This document shows positions 10,198 to 16,222 of a DNA stretch of 35,827 nt, piece after piece. Numbering within the stretch: the first letter of the stretch is position 1; every line of letters begins with the position of its first letter. The stretch covers positions 1 through 35,827 of the forward strand of contig CAYRXE010000005.1 in NCBI GenBank assembly GCA_964428205.1, in the 5' to 3' direction. A program made the translations under genes and the position numbers. Origin of the DNA: CAYRXE01 sp964428205. GTDB lineage: Bacteria; Patescibacteriota; Gracilibacteria; Peribacterales; Peribacteraceae. The notes beneath the pieces are model-generated. The model did not search any database, was not told where the DNA came from, and saw nothing but the letters and a program-made list of their open reading frames with translations.

Positions 10198-10225
10198 AGT
10201 ATATGCCGTAAAGTTTGCTTGTCAA
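10198..10225 (-). promoter_or_regulatory. Sigma70-type promoter of the giant surface-protein gene
   Basis: TTGACA (10225-10220), a 16-base spacer and TATACT (10203-10198) lie just upstream of the ATG at 10165. The predicted start gives a leader of about 25 bases that is almost purely pyrimidine and has no Shine-Dalgarno sequence. Confidence 0.75.
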
Positions 10226-10280
10226 TTCTGTTATTTTGGCTTCCAGATGAGCAAATCTCTATCCACTCATTTAGAAAATG

Positions 10281-10289
10281 TGTTACAAT
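10281..10289 (+). promoter_or_regulatory. Possible extended -10 element
   Basis: TGTTACAAT fits the TGnTAnAAT pattern, without a good -35 box. A transcript from here would cross tRNA-Gln in antisense before reaching the TMEM175-like gene. Only the motif supports it. Confidence 0.25.
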
Positions 10290-10395
10290 CGCTCTCTAAA
10301 ACCGATCGACTATATAAGGAGTCGCTCGGGTGGGGATGCGGTGTTGTGTGTACGTGTCTGTTCTCGCGCCTCTCACAATGCGACAGCAATGAGGT

Positions 10396-10470
10396 TGGCT
10401 GGGGAGCATGGATTCGAACCATGGAATGGGGGCTTCAAAGGCCCCTGCCTTACCACTTGGCGACTCCCCA
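10396..10470 (-). tRNA. tRNA-Gln (UUG)
   Basis: The minus strand folds as a full cloverleaf: acceptor TGGGGAG with CTCCCCA, anticodon stem GGGGC/GCCCC with loop CTTTGAA (anticodon TTG), and T-loop TTCGAAT. Discriminator G73 and an encoded CCA end follow. U1 and G73 are the normal identity features of tRNA-Gln. Confidence 0.95.
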
Positions 10471-10487
10471 ACGAGACTGACAACAAG

Positions 10488-10496
10488 AGTATCACA
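10488..10496 (-). promoter_or_regulatory. Extended -10 promoter of tRNA-Gln
   Basis: On the minus strand TGT-GATACT matches an extended -10 box. It lies 17 bases upstream of the mature tRNA 5' end, leaving a leader of roughly 11 bases. No clear -35 box is visible. Confidence 0.4.
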
Positions 10497-10516
10497 GAGT
10501 CTTTTGGAGTGAGTAG

Positions 10517-10522
10517 TACACT
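10517..10522 (+). promoter_or_regulatory. -10 box six bases before the TMEM175-like ATG
   Basis: TACACT is followed by exactly six bases and then ATG (10529), which predicts a leaderless mRNA. The -35 region is weak. Confidence 0.4.
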
Positions 10523-10528
10523 ATCCGT

Positions 10529-11131
10529 ATGTCCGCTAATCACTCCGAAACTCAACGCTTAGAAGCATTCAGTGATGGCGTCTTTGCCATCGTTATCACG
10601 ATCATGGTCTTAGAGCTTCATGTACCACACGAAGCAACATTTGTGGCTCTGGTGCCTCTTTTGCCGGTTTTTTTGAGTTACGTCTTAAGCTTTGTATACC
10701 TCGCCATCTACTGGAATAACCATCACCACTTACTGCACGCGACCGAAGTCATCACACCAGGAATCATGTGGGCCAATTTGCATCTGCTCTTTTGGTTGTC
10801 ACTGATTCCGTTCGGCACCGCATGGATCGGTGAAAGCCACGGCGAAGTCGCGCCACCAGTGCTGTACGGTTGCATCTTGCTAATGGCCGCAGTTGCATAT
10901 TGGTTTCTCACAAACAGAATTGTTGCGAGGGAAGGACAGGACTCGCCAATCGCTCGCGCGTTACGAAAGGATATCAAAGGAAAAATTTCGCTTTTCTTCT
11001 ACTGTATCGCGATCGGCGCGGCATTTTTGAATTATCAAGTTTCGTATGTGTTGTTCGCACTCGTTGCCTTGTTGTGGGTTATTCCCGATAAGCGCCTAGC
11101 TCCATTCTTCGATCACGCAGACGAGGAATAA
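10529..11131 (+). CDS. TMEM175 / DUF1211-family potassium channel-like membrane protein
   Basis: The 200-residue protein begins with RLEAFSDGVFAIVITIMVLEL, the hallmark first helix of the TMEM175/DUF1211 family, in which the R...FSD motif is nearly invariant. About six hydrophobic helices follow. Helix 2-3 carries an unusual NNHHHLLHA run, which fits the family's conserved His/Asn region. Bacterial members form tetrameric K+-permeable channels in the cytoplasmic membrane. The ATG at 10529 is supported by the -10 box six bases upstream. The stop codon lies 56 bases before rplU, which has its own promoter. Confidence 0.85.
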   Translation: MSANHSETQRLEAFSDGVFAIVITIMVLELHVPHEATFVALVPLLPVFLSYVLSFVYLAIYWNNHHHLLHATEVITPGIMWANLHLLFWLSLIPFGTAWIGESHGEVAPPVLYGCILLMAAVAYWFLTNRIVAREGQDSPIARALRKDIKGKISLFFYCIAIGAAFLNYQVSYVLFALVALLWVIPDKRLAPFFDHADEE

Positions 11132-11147
11132 TGACATAAATGAGCCC

Positions 11148-11176
11148 TTGCCCTAACGCACAAGCATCTTTACACT
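11148..11176 (+). promoter_or_regulatory. Promoter of rplU
   Basis: TTGCCC (11148-11153), a 17-base spacer and TACACT (11171-11176) precede the ATG at 11188. The expected leader is only about five bases, too short for a ribosome-binding site. Confidence 0.55.
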
Positions 11177-11187
11177 CTGCTGGCTCT

Positions 11188-11499
11188 ATGTTCGCCATCG
11201 TCGAAATCGCAGGCTTCCAGGAAAAGATCTCCAAGGGGGATAAGCTCAAAGTGCCAACTCTCGATGGAGCAGAAGGTAAGTCGATCACCATCGACAAAGT
11301 TCTCATGATTGGCGAAGGCGAGTCCGTAAAGATCGGTGCTCCGCATCTCGCTGGTGCTTCTGTGGAATTGAAAGTTCTCGGTCATGGTCAGGGCGACAAG
11401 ATTCGCGTCGTCAAAGCACACCGCCGCAAGCGTTACCGCCGCGTCAAAGGTCACCGTCAGGGTTTCACGGAGGTGGAAGTCGTCAGCATCAAGGCTTAA
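11188..11499 (+). CDS. rplU: 50S ribosomal protein L21 (bL21)
   Basis: The 103-residue product matches bL21 in length and order. It starts MFAIVEIAGFQEKISKGDKLKV, has a central DKVLMIGEGESVKIGAP, and ends with the RNA-binding block RRKRYRRVKGHRQGFTEVEV. The protein binds 23S rRNA. The ATG at 11188 gives the canonical N-terminus, and the 16 codons upstream of it (from 11140) overlap the promoter. The usual partner rpmA (bL27) is not next to it, and obg lies 18 kb away on the other strand. Its TAA stop interlocks with the TAA of the convergent tgt gene. Confidence 0.93.
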   Translation: MFAIVEIAGFQEKISKGDKLKVPTLDGAEGKSITIDKVLMIGEGESVKIGAPHLAGASVELKVLGHGQGDKIRVVKAHRRKRYRRVKGHRQGFTEVEVVSIKA

Positions 11500-12560
11500 C
11501 CAATCGACTCTCTTAGTTTCTTCATATGGTCCAAGGTCACGGCCAGATTTTGCATGCATGCAATGGTCTCGCCGTAGCGCTCACCCAGGATCATCAAGTG
11601 ATGCAGGTAGCTCTTCGTGTGCGTATGACTAAGTGGTGATGGAGATGAGGCATCGATAGGGGAATGATCGGTCTTGAACTCGTTTCTGCGAATCCTCAAA
11701 TGTGATCCATCCGAAAGAACGAGACGACCGTGGCGTGCTTCGCGCATAGGCATCACGCAGTCGAACATGTCGATTCCCATCGCCACGGCTTTGTGGATCT
11801 GCTCGAGATCGCCGACACCCATCAGGTACCTCGGTTTTTCGGCTGGCAGAAGCGGACAAACTTCCTTGAGCACCCCATACATTTCTTCCGGAGATTCCCC
11901 GACGGCAAGTCCGCCGACGGCATACCCATCGAAGCCCATGGCGATGAGTTCCTCTGCACACTTCTGTCGCAGATCACGCTCGAGCCCGCCTTGCACGATG
12001 CCAAAGAGTCGTACGGCATGTTTGTCTGACGGCATCAGCTCTTTGTGACGCTTGAGACATTCCTTCGCCCAAAGGAGAGTGCGATCAACAGCCTTGATGA
12101 TGTCTGCGCGCTTTGCGGTGGATGGCGGGCACTCGTCGAAACACATGATAATGTCGGACCCGAACTTGTGCTGAATCTCGATCGCTTCTTTGGGACCGAT
12201 GAAATGTTTTTCGCCGTTACGATGAGAACGAAACTCCACTCCCGTATCGGAAATTTTTCGAATGCTCTTGAGCGAAAACACTTGGAAGCCACCCGAGTCG
12301 GTGATGATTGGTTTCTGCCATCCCACGAATGCATGCAGACCACCAGCATCAGCAATGATGTCCTCCCCTGGGTGCAGGTGGAGGTGATAGGTGTTACTCA
12401 GGAGAATGTCTGCATGCAAGGAGTCGAGATCGGCAAACGTAATACCCTTCATGGCACCAGCGGTACCCACGGGCATAAAGCAGGGGGTGGGAATATCTCC
12501 GTGGTCCGTATGGATCACACCCGCGCGTCCAAGAGCCGTTTCTTTGCTAAGGGTAAACAT
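11496..12560 (-). CDS. tgt: tRNA-guanine (queuine) transglycosylase lacking the zinc site
   Basis: The 354-residue product aligns over the full length of bacterial Tgt, which swaps guanine-34 for preQ1 in GUN-anticodon tRNAs. Active-site motifs are present: DSGGFQVFSL (Asp88), FDECPP (Asp142), GIVQGG, GGLAVGE, YLMGVG, and FDCVMP with nucleophile Asp267. The C-terminal zinc motif CxCxxCx25H is gone. The three Cys positions are Ser306, Ser308 and Ser311, and the His position is Gln337. The surrounding PID and YLHHL blocks stay in register, so this is substitution and not frameshift. A TACAAT box lies eight bases before the ATG, so the mRNA should be almost leaderless. Confidence 0.92.
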   Translation of the reverse strand: MFTLSKETALGRAGVIHTDHGDIPTPCFMPVGTAGAMKGITFADLDSLHADILLSNTYHLHLHPGEDIIADAGGLHAFVGWQKPIITDSGGFQVFSLKSIRKISDTGVEFRSHRNGEKHFIGPKEAIEIQHKFGSDIIMCFDECPPSTAKRADIIKAVDRTLLWAKECLKRHKELMPSDKHAVRLFGIVQGGLERDLRQKCAEELIAMGFDGYAVGGLAVGESPEEMYGVLKEVCPLLPAEKPRYLMGVGDLEQIHKAVAMGIDMFDCVMPMREARHGRLVLSDGSHLRIRRNEFKTDHSPIDASSPSPLSHTHTKSYLHHLMILGERYGETIACMQNLAVTLDHMKKLRESIG

Positions 12561-12568
12561 TCCTGTGC

Positions 12569-12574
12569 ATTGTA
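12569..12574 (-). promoter_or_regulatory. -10 box of tgt
   Basis: TACAAT on the minus strand ends eight bases before the tgt ATG. The leader would be about two bases. The -35 region is not convincing. Confidence 0.4.
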
Positions 12575-12671
12575 GCGTAAGACTTGCCTCGACCTACGAA
12601 GTACGTGGAGTGTATTTCGAGCAAAGTCACAAAAGAGCAATATAGAGAGGTATTTCTTCCCCCGCCTCCGT

Positions 12672-13223
12672 ATGTGTTGCCGTGGTTTATTGTCTTCTCC
12701 GAAGGAAGTGTCTCGCACACTCCTCCGCGTCTTCTTTGGTCTTAGTCTCTTCTGTGTCGGTGTCGTGCACTACAAAACCATCGGTGAATTTTCCGCTTTC
12801 GTCGGTGATGGTCTTGGACCATTGACGATGGTTGGCGTTGCCTGGGGTTATGTCTTACCAGCGTTGATGATCATTGGTGGAGCACTCTTTGTGATCGGTA
12901 TGTTCCCTGTGTGGGCTGTGTGGGCTGCAGGTCTCGCTCTCGGTTCCATTCCTGCAGGAATCCTCCTCAAGTCTGTGGTGACAGACATGTCTCTCGGCGA
13001 CACCATGCCAGGCGCCATCAACGCATTCACATGGTTGATCGTCTACATGTTCGCAGCGAAGGCATTCTGCGGTTGCAACAAGAAGGCAACGTGCTGCTCA
13101 GGTCCTTGCTGCGACAGCAAGGGTGCGTGCATGAACAAGGACTGCAAATGCACAGATTGTAAGTGCGGAGGTGACTGCAAATGTGCCCCAGGACAGTCAT
13201 GCAAAGATGGTTGCTGCAAATAA
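12672..13223 (+). CDS. Four-helix membrane protein with a metallothionein-like Cys-rich tail
   Basis: The 183-residue protein has two parts. Residues ~17-132 form about four hydrophobic helices with an HYKT...F motif in the first loop, resembling small DoxX-like membrane proteins. Residues 133-183 hold 16 cysteines in 51 residues, arranged as CxC and CC pairs with Lys, Gly and Asp and no aromatic residue, for example KDCKCTDCKCGGDCKC. That pattern is typical of metallothioneins, which bind Zn, Cu or Cd through Cys clusters. By the positive-inside rule the tail could be cytoplasmic, but topology is uncertain. A likely job is metal buffering or delivery at the membrane (inference). The leader is C/T-rich without a Shine-Dalgarno sequence. 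A terminator follows. Confidence 0.7.
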   Translation: MCCRGLLSSPKEVSRTLLRVFFGLSLFCVGVVHYKTIGEFSAFVGDGLGPLTMVGVAWGYVLPALMIIGGALFVIGMFPVWAVWAAGLALGSIPAGILLKSVVTDMSLGDTMPGAINAFTWLIVYMFAAKAFCGCNKKATCCSGPCCDSKGACMNKDCKCTDCKCGGDCKCAPGQSCKDGCCK

Positions 13224-13240
13224 TAGATCTTAGAATTACA

Positions 13241-13270
13241 AAAAGGGGACCCAAGTGGGTCCTCTTTTTA
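13241..13270. terminator. Bidirectional terminator between the Cys-rich membrane gene and clpP
   Basis: A GGACCC-AAGT-GGGTCC stem, extendable by G-C/G-T pairs, is flanked by five A and five T residues, so it can serve both convergent genes. Confidence 0.85.
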
Positions 13271-13289
13271 TTCCGGGATAACTTGCGTC

Positions 13290-13928
13290 TTAACGCTTGA
13301 TGATCTTATCGATGAGGCCGTACTTGAGCGCTTCCTCTGCGCTGAGGAACTTATCGCGCTCGGTATCGAGCTTTACCTGCTCGATCTTCTTACCTGTGTG
13401 TAATGCAATGAGTTCGTTGAGCAAGTTCTTCGTGTTGATGATGTGCTCAGCGTGAATCGCGATATCCGTTGCCTGTCCTTCGGTTCCGCCGAGAGGCTGG
13501 TGAATCATGATTTCGGAATGTGGGAGTGCGAAGCGCTTACCCTTGGCTCCACCCATGAGGATCACGGCACCACCGGATGCGGCCATACCAAGGCACACCG
13601 TCGAGATGTCGGGCTGCACGTACTGCATGGTGTCGTACATGGCGAGCGTGGAAGTCACCTGACCACCAGGAGAGTTCACGTAGAGTGTGATGTCCTTCTT
13701 TGCATCTTCCTTCTCGAGGAAGAGAAGCTGCGCAATGACAGAGTTTGCCACATCGTCGTTGATGGCTGTGCCAAGGAACACGATGCGCTCTTCCATAAGG
13801 CGGCTATAGATATCGTATGCGCGTTCACCAAACTGCGACTTTTCGATCACCGTTGGGATGATGAAGTTCTGCGGCGTGATGTGTCCGCGGGAAATATTCT
13901 TTGCAATGGACTGGATGTTCTGGTGCAT
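13290..13928 (-). CDS. clpP: ATP-dependent Clp protease proteolytic subunit
   Basis: The 212-residue product is a full ClpP: ERAYDIYSRLMEERIVFLG, YVNSPGG, and catalytic triad Ser118 (GMAASGGA), His143 (IMIHQPLGG) and Asp192 (ERDKF). The nucleophile elbow reads AASGG where most ClpP proteins have AASMG. About 22 residues precede the usual start of the mature fold, which may be a propeptide or extension. ClpP forms the tetradecameric chamber that degrades proteins fed by ClpX or ClpC. Neither partner is in this window. A perfect TATAAT lies 32 bases upstream of the ATG, and the leader has no Shine-Dalgarno sequence. Confidence 0.95.
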   Translation of the reverse strand: MHQNIQSIAKNISRGHITPQNFIIPTVIEKSQFGERAYDIYSRLMEERIVFLGTAINDDVANSVIAQLLFLEKEDAKKDITLYVNSPGGQVTSTLAMYDTMQYVQPDISTVCLGMAASGGAVILMGGAKGKRFALPHSEIMIHQPLGGTEGQATDIAIHAEHIINTKNLLNELIALHTGKKIEQVKLDTERDKFLSAEEALKYGLIDKIIKR

Positions 13929-13960
13929 AAGTCGGGGAGAAATGAGGAATGTTCGCTACT

Positions 13961-13966
13961 ATTATA
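13961..13966 (-). promoter_or_regulatory. -10 box of clpP
   Basis: TATAAT on the minus strand predicts a leader of about 26 bases before the clpP ATG. No good -35 box is seen. Confidence 0.5.
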
Positions 13967-14022
13967 CCGTTTTTTGCGCTTCCCGAGGACTGGCCTAGAG
14001 GTCAGAATGTTGCATAGGACAC

Positions 14023-14964
14023 ATGACAACTCAGCATGACATTCCGCATATGGCAGAGCTCTCCACATTTCTGGAAGCCTCAAGAAAACCGCTCCTGGTC
14101 ATCCTGGGACATACCGCCAGTGGTAAAACTGCCTTCTCTATCACGCTTGCACATGCACTGCAGGCAGAAGGAAGGAAAGTGGAGATTCTGAACGCGGACT
14201 CACGTCAGCTCTATAAAGGAATGGATATCGGGACGGCAAAAATTGCCGAGGCCGAAAAAGAGGGGATTATGCATCACTTGCTCGACGTGTTGGATCCCAA
14301 AGATCCCGTGACCATCGCGTGGTACAAAAAAGAGGCAGAGCGAGTGATTGCCGATTGCCATGCACGCGGAGTCATCCCCATGCTCGTCGGTGGATCGATG
14401 CTGTACATCAGCGCGGTGATCGACGGTCTTGAGCCGCTTGATCCGGTGGACCCAGAAAAGAGAAAGGAGCTGAGCGATGCATATGACCGTGATGAAGGAG
14501 TGACTCTCTGGAACAAGCTGAACGAAATAGATCCCGAAGGTGCCGCAGGCATTGAGCGTCGAAACAAGGTCTATCTTATTCGCGCTATGGAGATTGTGAC
14601 GTCGACCGGAAAAACTCTTGCAGAGAGTAAGCAGAAGAATGGATCACCGTACGATCTCTTCTTGTACGGACTCGCGCAGAGGCAAGAAGTCCGCGCGCAG
14701 AAGATCAACGACCGCACGAAACAACTGTTGAAATCCGGATGGATAGAGGAAGTGCAGAAATTGATCGACCAGGGATATTCCAAGACTGATCCCGGCATGA
14801 CGAGCCATGGATACAGGGAAATAGCGACCGTGATAGCCTCTGGAAACATCGATACCGAGGTCCTCGCCGAGGAAATCAGCGTTAAAACCCGCCAATACGC
14901 CAAGAGACAAATGACGTGGTGGCGAAACGATCCGCGAATCCATTGGATAAACACGCATGTTTGA
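14023..14964 (+). CDS. miaA: tRNA dimethylallyltransferase
   Basis: The 313-residue product carries the MiaA landmarks in order: P-loop GHTASGKT (residues 29-36; the usual Pro is His), NADSRQLYKGMDIGTAK with catalytic Asp59, GGSMLYI, GYREIA and TRQYAKRQMTWWRN. MiaA transfers a dimethylallyl group to N6 of A37 in tRNAs reading UNN codons, including tRNA-Phe. A second ATG at codon 10 is an alternative start. The stop TGA overlaps a TTGACA that may be the promoter of the downstream RNA array. Confidence 0.94.
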   Translation: MTTQHDIPHMAELSTFLEASRKPLLVILGHTASGKTAFSITLAHALQAEGRKVEILNADSRQLYKGMDIGTAKIAEAEKEGIMHHLLDVLDPKDPVTIAWYKKEAERVIADCHARGVIPMLVGGSMLYISAVIDGLEPLDPVDPEKRKELSDAYDRDEGVTLWNKLNEIDPEGAAGIERRNKVYLIRAMEIVTSTGKTLAESKQKNGSPYDLFLYGLAQRQEVRAQKINDRTKQLLKSGWIEEVQKLIDQGYSKTDPGMTSHGYREIATVIASGNIDTEVLAEEISVKTRQYAKRQMTWWRNDPRIHWINTHV

Positions 14965-14966
14965 CA
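14961..14966 (+). promoter_or_regulatory. Consensus -35 box at the end of miaA
   Basis: TTGACA overlaps the miaA stop codon. The best -10 candidate, TAATGT at 14983-14988 (16-base spacer), is weak. It would start transcription near 14995, ahead of the first terminator of the RNA array. Confidence 0.35.
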
Positions 14967-14988
14967 AGAATATTTAACAGGTTAATGT

Positions 14989-15078
14989 GACCGTAGGTTT
15001 GACCTAGATGCGCACCGGGGCCGGAGCGCAGAGGGTCGGATCTACTGAGGGAGCTCGCCCAGAGCTCCCTCTTTCTCT
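14989..15078 (+). ncRNA. Putative small RNA 1 of a tandem array
   Basis: No credible ORF is present. Nested pairings are visible: GACC (15001-15004) with GGTC (15034-15037) enclosing GCGC (15010-15013) with GCGC (15026-15029). Next come GATCTACTGAGG (15039-15050), shared exactly with RNA 5, and an intrinsic terminator. An alternative TAGGT-TTG-ACCTA hairpin (14994-15006) could compete with the GACC pairing. The 5' end is approximate and no known RNA family is recognised. Confidence 0.4.
15047..15078 (+). terminator. Terminator of RNA 1
   Basis: A perfect ten-base stem (GAGGGAGCTC with GAGCTCCCTC), a five-base loop and the tail TTTCTCT. Confidence 0.8.
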
Positions 15079-15092
15079 TGTATACTGCCCAT

Positions 15093-15184
15093 ACAACGCA
15101 GTCATCGTGACTGCACAACCCCACAGCAGGAGAAAGCATTAACAGTGGGCGAGGGGAACCGATGCACGGTTCCCCTCATTTTTA
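15093..15184 (+). ncRNA. Putative small RNA 2 of a tandem array
   Basis: TATACT (15081-15086) starts ten bases after the previous terminator and would start an RNA of about 92 bases. It holds a perfect hairpin, GCAGTCA-TCG-TGACTGC (15098-15114), a CCCAC/GTGGG pairing (15120-15124 with 15145-15149) and a terminator. RNA 3 carries a related hairpin with the same TCG loop and compensating stem changes. No ORF or known family fits. Confidence 0.45.
15151..15184 (+). terminator. Terminator of RNA 2
   Basis: A ten-base stem, GAGGGGAACC with GGTTCCCCTC, a seven-base loop and the tail ATTTTTA. Confidence 0.85.
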
Positions 15185-15204
15185 TGTTGGTGTATCTTTT
15201 TCCT

Positions 15205-15356
15205 AAGAAGCTTTAGTCGAGAGGACCTGCGCGCAGCGCCGGACGACAGGAGCTTCTACTGAAGAGCAGCTATCGTGGCTGCTCACCGCGCATCTTTCAG
15301 GTGGAAAGGGGAACTGAAGCGGGAAGGGGAGCTGTGCAAACGGCTCCCCTTATTTT
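15205..15356 (+). ncRNA. Putative small RNA 3 of a tandem array
   Basis: A -10-like TATCTT (15193-15198) precedes the predicted start by seven bases. The first stem, AGAAGCT/AGCTTCT (15206-15212 with 15251-15257), begins right at that start and encloses GTCG/CGAC and a GCGC/GCGC hairpin. TCTACTGA follows, then hairpin GAGCAGCTA-TCG-TGGCTGCTC (15264-15284), then a terminator. The outer stem sitting at the predicted 5' end supports a discrete RNA of about 150 bases. No known family is recognised. Confidence 0.45.
15322..15356 (+). terminator. Terminator of RNA 3
   Basis: AAGGGGAGCTG pairs with CGGCTCCCCTT (one G-T pair) around a TGCAAA loop, followed by ATTTTA. RNA 4's terminator has the same loop. 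Confidence 0.8.
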
Positions 15357-15378
15357 ACTGAGCATGTATACTTCTGTT

Positions 15379-15560
15379 TACAGACGCCTTGATAAATCTT
15401 TCCTGCAACTCTGAAAGGTTCATCTTGGAGTCATAGAGAGTAGACGACGGTTTATTCTCGAGAAAGATCTCTGAGTCACTACAATCAGTGTCAGCAGTCG
15501 TGGAGTCTAGTGACGACGATGAGATCTGGGGGAGCGTGCAAACGCTCCTCCTTCTTTTTA
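15379..15560 (+). ncRNA. Putative small RNA 4 of a tandem array
   Basis: TATACT (15367-15372) follows the previous terminator by 16 bases and sits in a TGTATACT context identical to RNA 2's. The ~180-base segment has a GTCGT/ACGAC pairing (about 15497-15516) and GAGATCT (15521-15527) just before its terminator, as in RNA 5. Reading frames through it are short and cross the terminators. Confidence 0.35.
15528..15560 (+). terminator. Terminator of RNA 4
   Basis: GGGGGAGCG pairs with CGCTCCTCC (one G-T pair) around loop TGCAAA, followed by TTCTTTTT. Confidence 0.85.
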
Positions 15561-15592
15561 GCCAACGCAAAACAAAATCGTATAAGTGAATG

Positions 15593-15770
15593 TCATTTGT
15601 TTGATCATACACAAAGATTCATACACGCTTTGACCAGATCTCCTCTAATGCCGGAGAAGTGCGATCGGGTTAACTTTTTCCTCCGTAACAGAGTGGCCTA
15701 CTCGATGGGGCCTCCTTACTCCCTCTCTCTGTTGAGATCTACTGAGGCTACATGGATGTAGCCTCTTTTT
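15593..15770 (+). ncRNA. Putative small RNA 5 of a tandem array
   Basis: A -10-like TATAAG (15581-15586) lies about 20 bases after the previous terminator. A seven-base stem AACAGAG/CTCTGTT (15687-15693 with 15727-15733) encloses GGCC/GGCC. GAGATCTACTGAGG then leads into the terminator stem, the same order of elements as RNA 1. The 5' end is uncertain and no family is recognised. Confidence 0.4.
15744..15770 (+). terminator. Terminator of RNA 5
   Basis: GAGGCTAC pairs with GTAGCCTC around ATGGAT, followed by five T residues that overlap the stop of the convergent gene. Confidence 0.85.
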
Positions 15771-16158
15771 AGAACTTAAACACATCTCCGTGCTGCTGTT
15801 CCACACGTTCTTTCATGACCCAGAGCTGCTCGATCATGTTTTCCAATTGAGGACTGGCATCGGGAGTCTCTTTGCTCAAATAAAAATCCGCAATGTGACG
15901 TAGGAGATCGGCGATGTTCACCATCGAGAGGTCCACCTGTGACTTGGCATCTTCCACCAGCTGATCGTAATTATCTTTCTTTAAAAAAGACTGAGGTTCA
16001 AACGGGTTGATGTCTCCGGACTGCAACATCTTCGCAATGGTTTTCACAAAGTTTGTGTGTTCGTCGCCCATCGCTCCAGACGCAGCTTTACCGGCCTTGA
16101 TGGCATCGGCATCGGAGAGATCTTTGTGCTCGTCGAAGAGAGAAGTGAGGTCAGCCAT
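15769..16158 (-). CDS. Hypothetical acidic helical protein, 129 aa
   Basis: I do not recognise this protein. It has no signal peptide or membrane segment and is predicted to be mostly helical, with many Asp, Glu and Lys residues and a C-terminal stretch (QLENMIEQLWVMKERVEQQHG) suited to a coiled coil or dimer helix. It is likely cytoplasmic. The ATG at 16158 is backed by an extended -10 box upstream giving a ~14-base leader. It runs convergent into the RNA array and divergent from the coupled membrane pair. Confidence 0.7.
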   Translation of the reverse strand: MADLTSLFDEHKDLSDADAIKAGKAASGAMGDEHTNFVKTIAKMLQSGDINPFEPQSFLKKDNYDQLVEDAKSQVDLSMVNIADLLRHIADFYLSKETPDASPQLENMIEQLWVMKERVEQQHGDVFKF

Positions 16159-16179
16159 GGTGCTTGAGGTATTGGCTAA

Positions 16180-16188
16180 AGTATAGCA
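16180..16188 (-). promoter_or_regulatory. Extended -10 promoter of the 129-aa gene
   Basis: On the minus strand TGC-TATACT fits the TGnTATAAT pattern. It lies 21 bases upstream of the ATG at 16158. Confidence 0.5.
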
Positions 16189-16222
16189 CAGAATTGCTGA
16201 CCGAGCATCACCAATCAGCTGC

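Noticed and set aside
10307..10324. Terminator downstream of tRNA-Gln
   Set aside because: The five-base stem CGACT/AGTCG is too weak, and the T-run is short and set apart from it.
10247..10562. Two short plus-strand frames upstream of the TMEM175-like gene
   Set aside because: Both run through the tRNA-Gln gene in antisense and have no coding-like composition.
14006..14038. Ten-codon leaderless ORF just before miaA
   Set aside because: A weak TTGCGC-N16-TAGAGG promoter precedes it and it overlaps the miaA start, but such a short frame is expected by chance and nothing suggests a leader peptide.
13443..14039. 198-codon plus-strand frame opposite clpP
   Set aside because: It is a shadow of the clearly identified clpP gene on the minus strand.
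15008..15142. 44-codon ORF and other short frames in the RNA array
   Set aside because: They cross the intrinsic terminators and show no coding pattern; structure and terminators explain the region better.
14989..15770. SRP RNA, 6S RNA, RNase P RNA or tmRNA
   Set aside because: I looked for the SRP GGAA-type loop, the RNase P GAGGAAAGTCC core and a tmRNA tRNA-like end and found none. 6S cannot be excluded by eye but the folds do not show its long central bubble.
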